Assembly: GCF_005889725.1 (NCBI RefSeq)
Contig: NZ_VCKX01000085.1
Span: 1-43,200 of the forward strand
DNA length: 43,200 nucleotides
Reading direction: 5' to 3'
Source of the DNA: Nonomuraea zeae
GTDB taxonomy: Bacteria > Actinomycetota > Actinomycetes > Streptosporangiales > Streptosporangiaceae
The translations under genes were made by a program, and so were the position numbers. Below are positions 43,108 through 43,200 of this stretch, one piece after another. Position 1 is the stretch's first letter, and the number at the start of each line of letters is the position of its first letter. Under the pieces are notes generated by a model. The model was not told the DNA's origin. It made no database searches and saw only the letters and a program-made list of their open reading frames with translations.

Positions 43108-43200
43108 CTGTCTCTTATACCCCTCTCCCAGCCCACGAGACCCTAAGACAGCTCGTCTGCCGTCTTCTGCTTGAAAAAAAAACAAACATACACACCAAAG
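43108..43200 (+). other. Illumina Nextera adapter carried into the contig end (not genomic)
   Basis: CTGTCTCTTATAC at 43108 begins the transposase mosaic end; GCCCACGAGAC ends at 43141; an 8-nt index CCTAAGAC follows (43142-43149), which I recall as Nextera index N726; then a P7 sequence ending GCCGTCTTCTGCTTG at 43173, a nine-A run and a random tail. A few mismatches fit low-quality read ends. Confidence 0.96.

Overview
The window is GC-rich actinobacterial chromosome, densely coded, with many 4-bp ATGA overlaps and GTG/TTG starts. Gene content (SSI-type protease inhibitor, Rok7B7-like ROK regulator with xylFGH, DUF6879-like and DUF1707 proteins, CelR/CebR-type operator) suggests a Streptosporangiaceae-like organism, Nonomuraea or a relative; genus is inference. 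The right end is a contig end: from about 43108 the sequence is Illumina Nextera adapter, not genome.

Layout. 1-5.8 kb: an LCP cell-wall ligase (cut by the left edge), a membrane protein, a fatty-acid beta-oxidation pair (thiolase and FadB-like fusion) closed by a strong terminator, and a secreted subtilisin-inhibitor protein. 5.9-10 kb: amino-acid permease, DedA protein and dxs (first step of the MEP isoprenoid pathway). 10-12.6 kb: three tandem paralogous secreted zinc metallopeptidases; a fourth copy lies at 27.3 kb. 12.6-17.1 kb: a xylose-type ABC transporter operon (xylF-xylG-xylH-rok) with palindromic candidate operators.

17.2-26.1 kb is accessory: an LLM-class oxidoreductase, an N-terminally shortened winged-helix protein and a LysR regulator on the minus strand, divergent from a five-gene operon (Asp/Glu racemase-like, RidA, acylating acetaldehyde dehydrogenase, 4-hydroxy-2-oxovalerate aldolase-like, 2-keto-4-pentenoate hydratase-like). 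This looks like the lower half of a meta-cleavage or aminomuconate-type route, but the racemase-like and aldolase-like proteins each lack a usual catalytic residue. It is followed by a WYL regulator and a second RidA sharing a perfect 10-bp inverted-repeat operator, then a gutted DUF488 pseudogene and a small tandem repeat, which look like a recombination scar.

26.4-34.4 kb: TauE/SafE exporter, the fourth metallopeptidase, aconitase with a readable promoter and an IdeR-like palindrome, a YdjM-type membrane protein, a PadR regulator, a DUF1707 protein and a DUF6879-like protein. 34.4-42.4 kb: a six-gene operon coding an Opp/Dpp-type ABC importer and a GH2 beta-mannosidase, preceded by a 14-bp palindrome identical to the CelR/CebR operator. 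This is most likely a beta-manno- or cello-oligosaccharide uptake and breakdown system. The last gene, a small secreted protein, is cut by the contig end.

From memory, fadAB, dxs, rok-xylFGH and aconitase lie in the same neighbourhood in Streptomyces coelicolor, so the 17.2-26.1 kb block would be an insertion into a conserved backbone. Several genes carry a -10-like hexamer 6-8 nt before the start codon and no Shine-Dalgarno, suggesting leaderless mRNAs.
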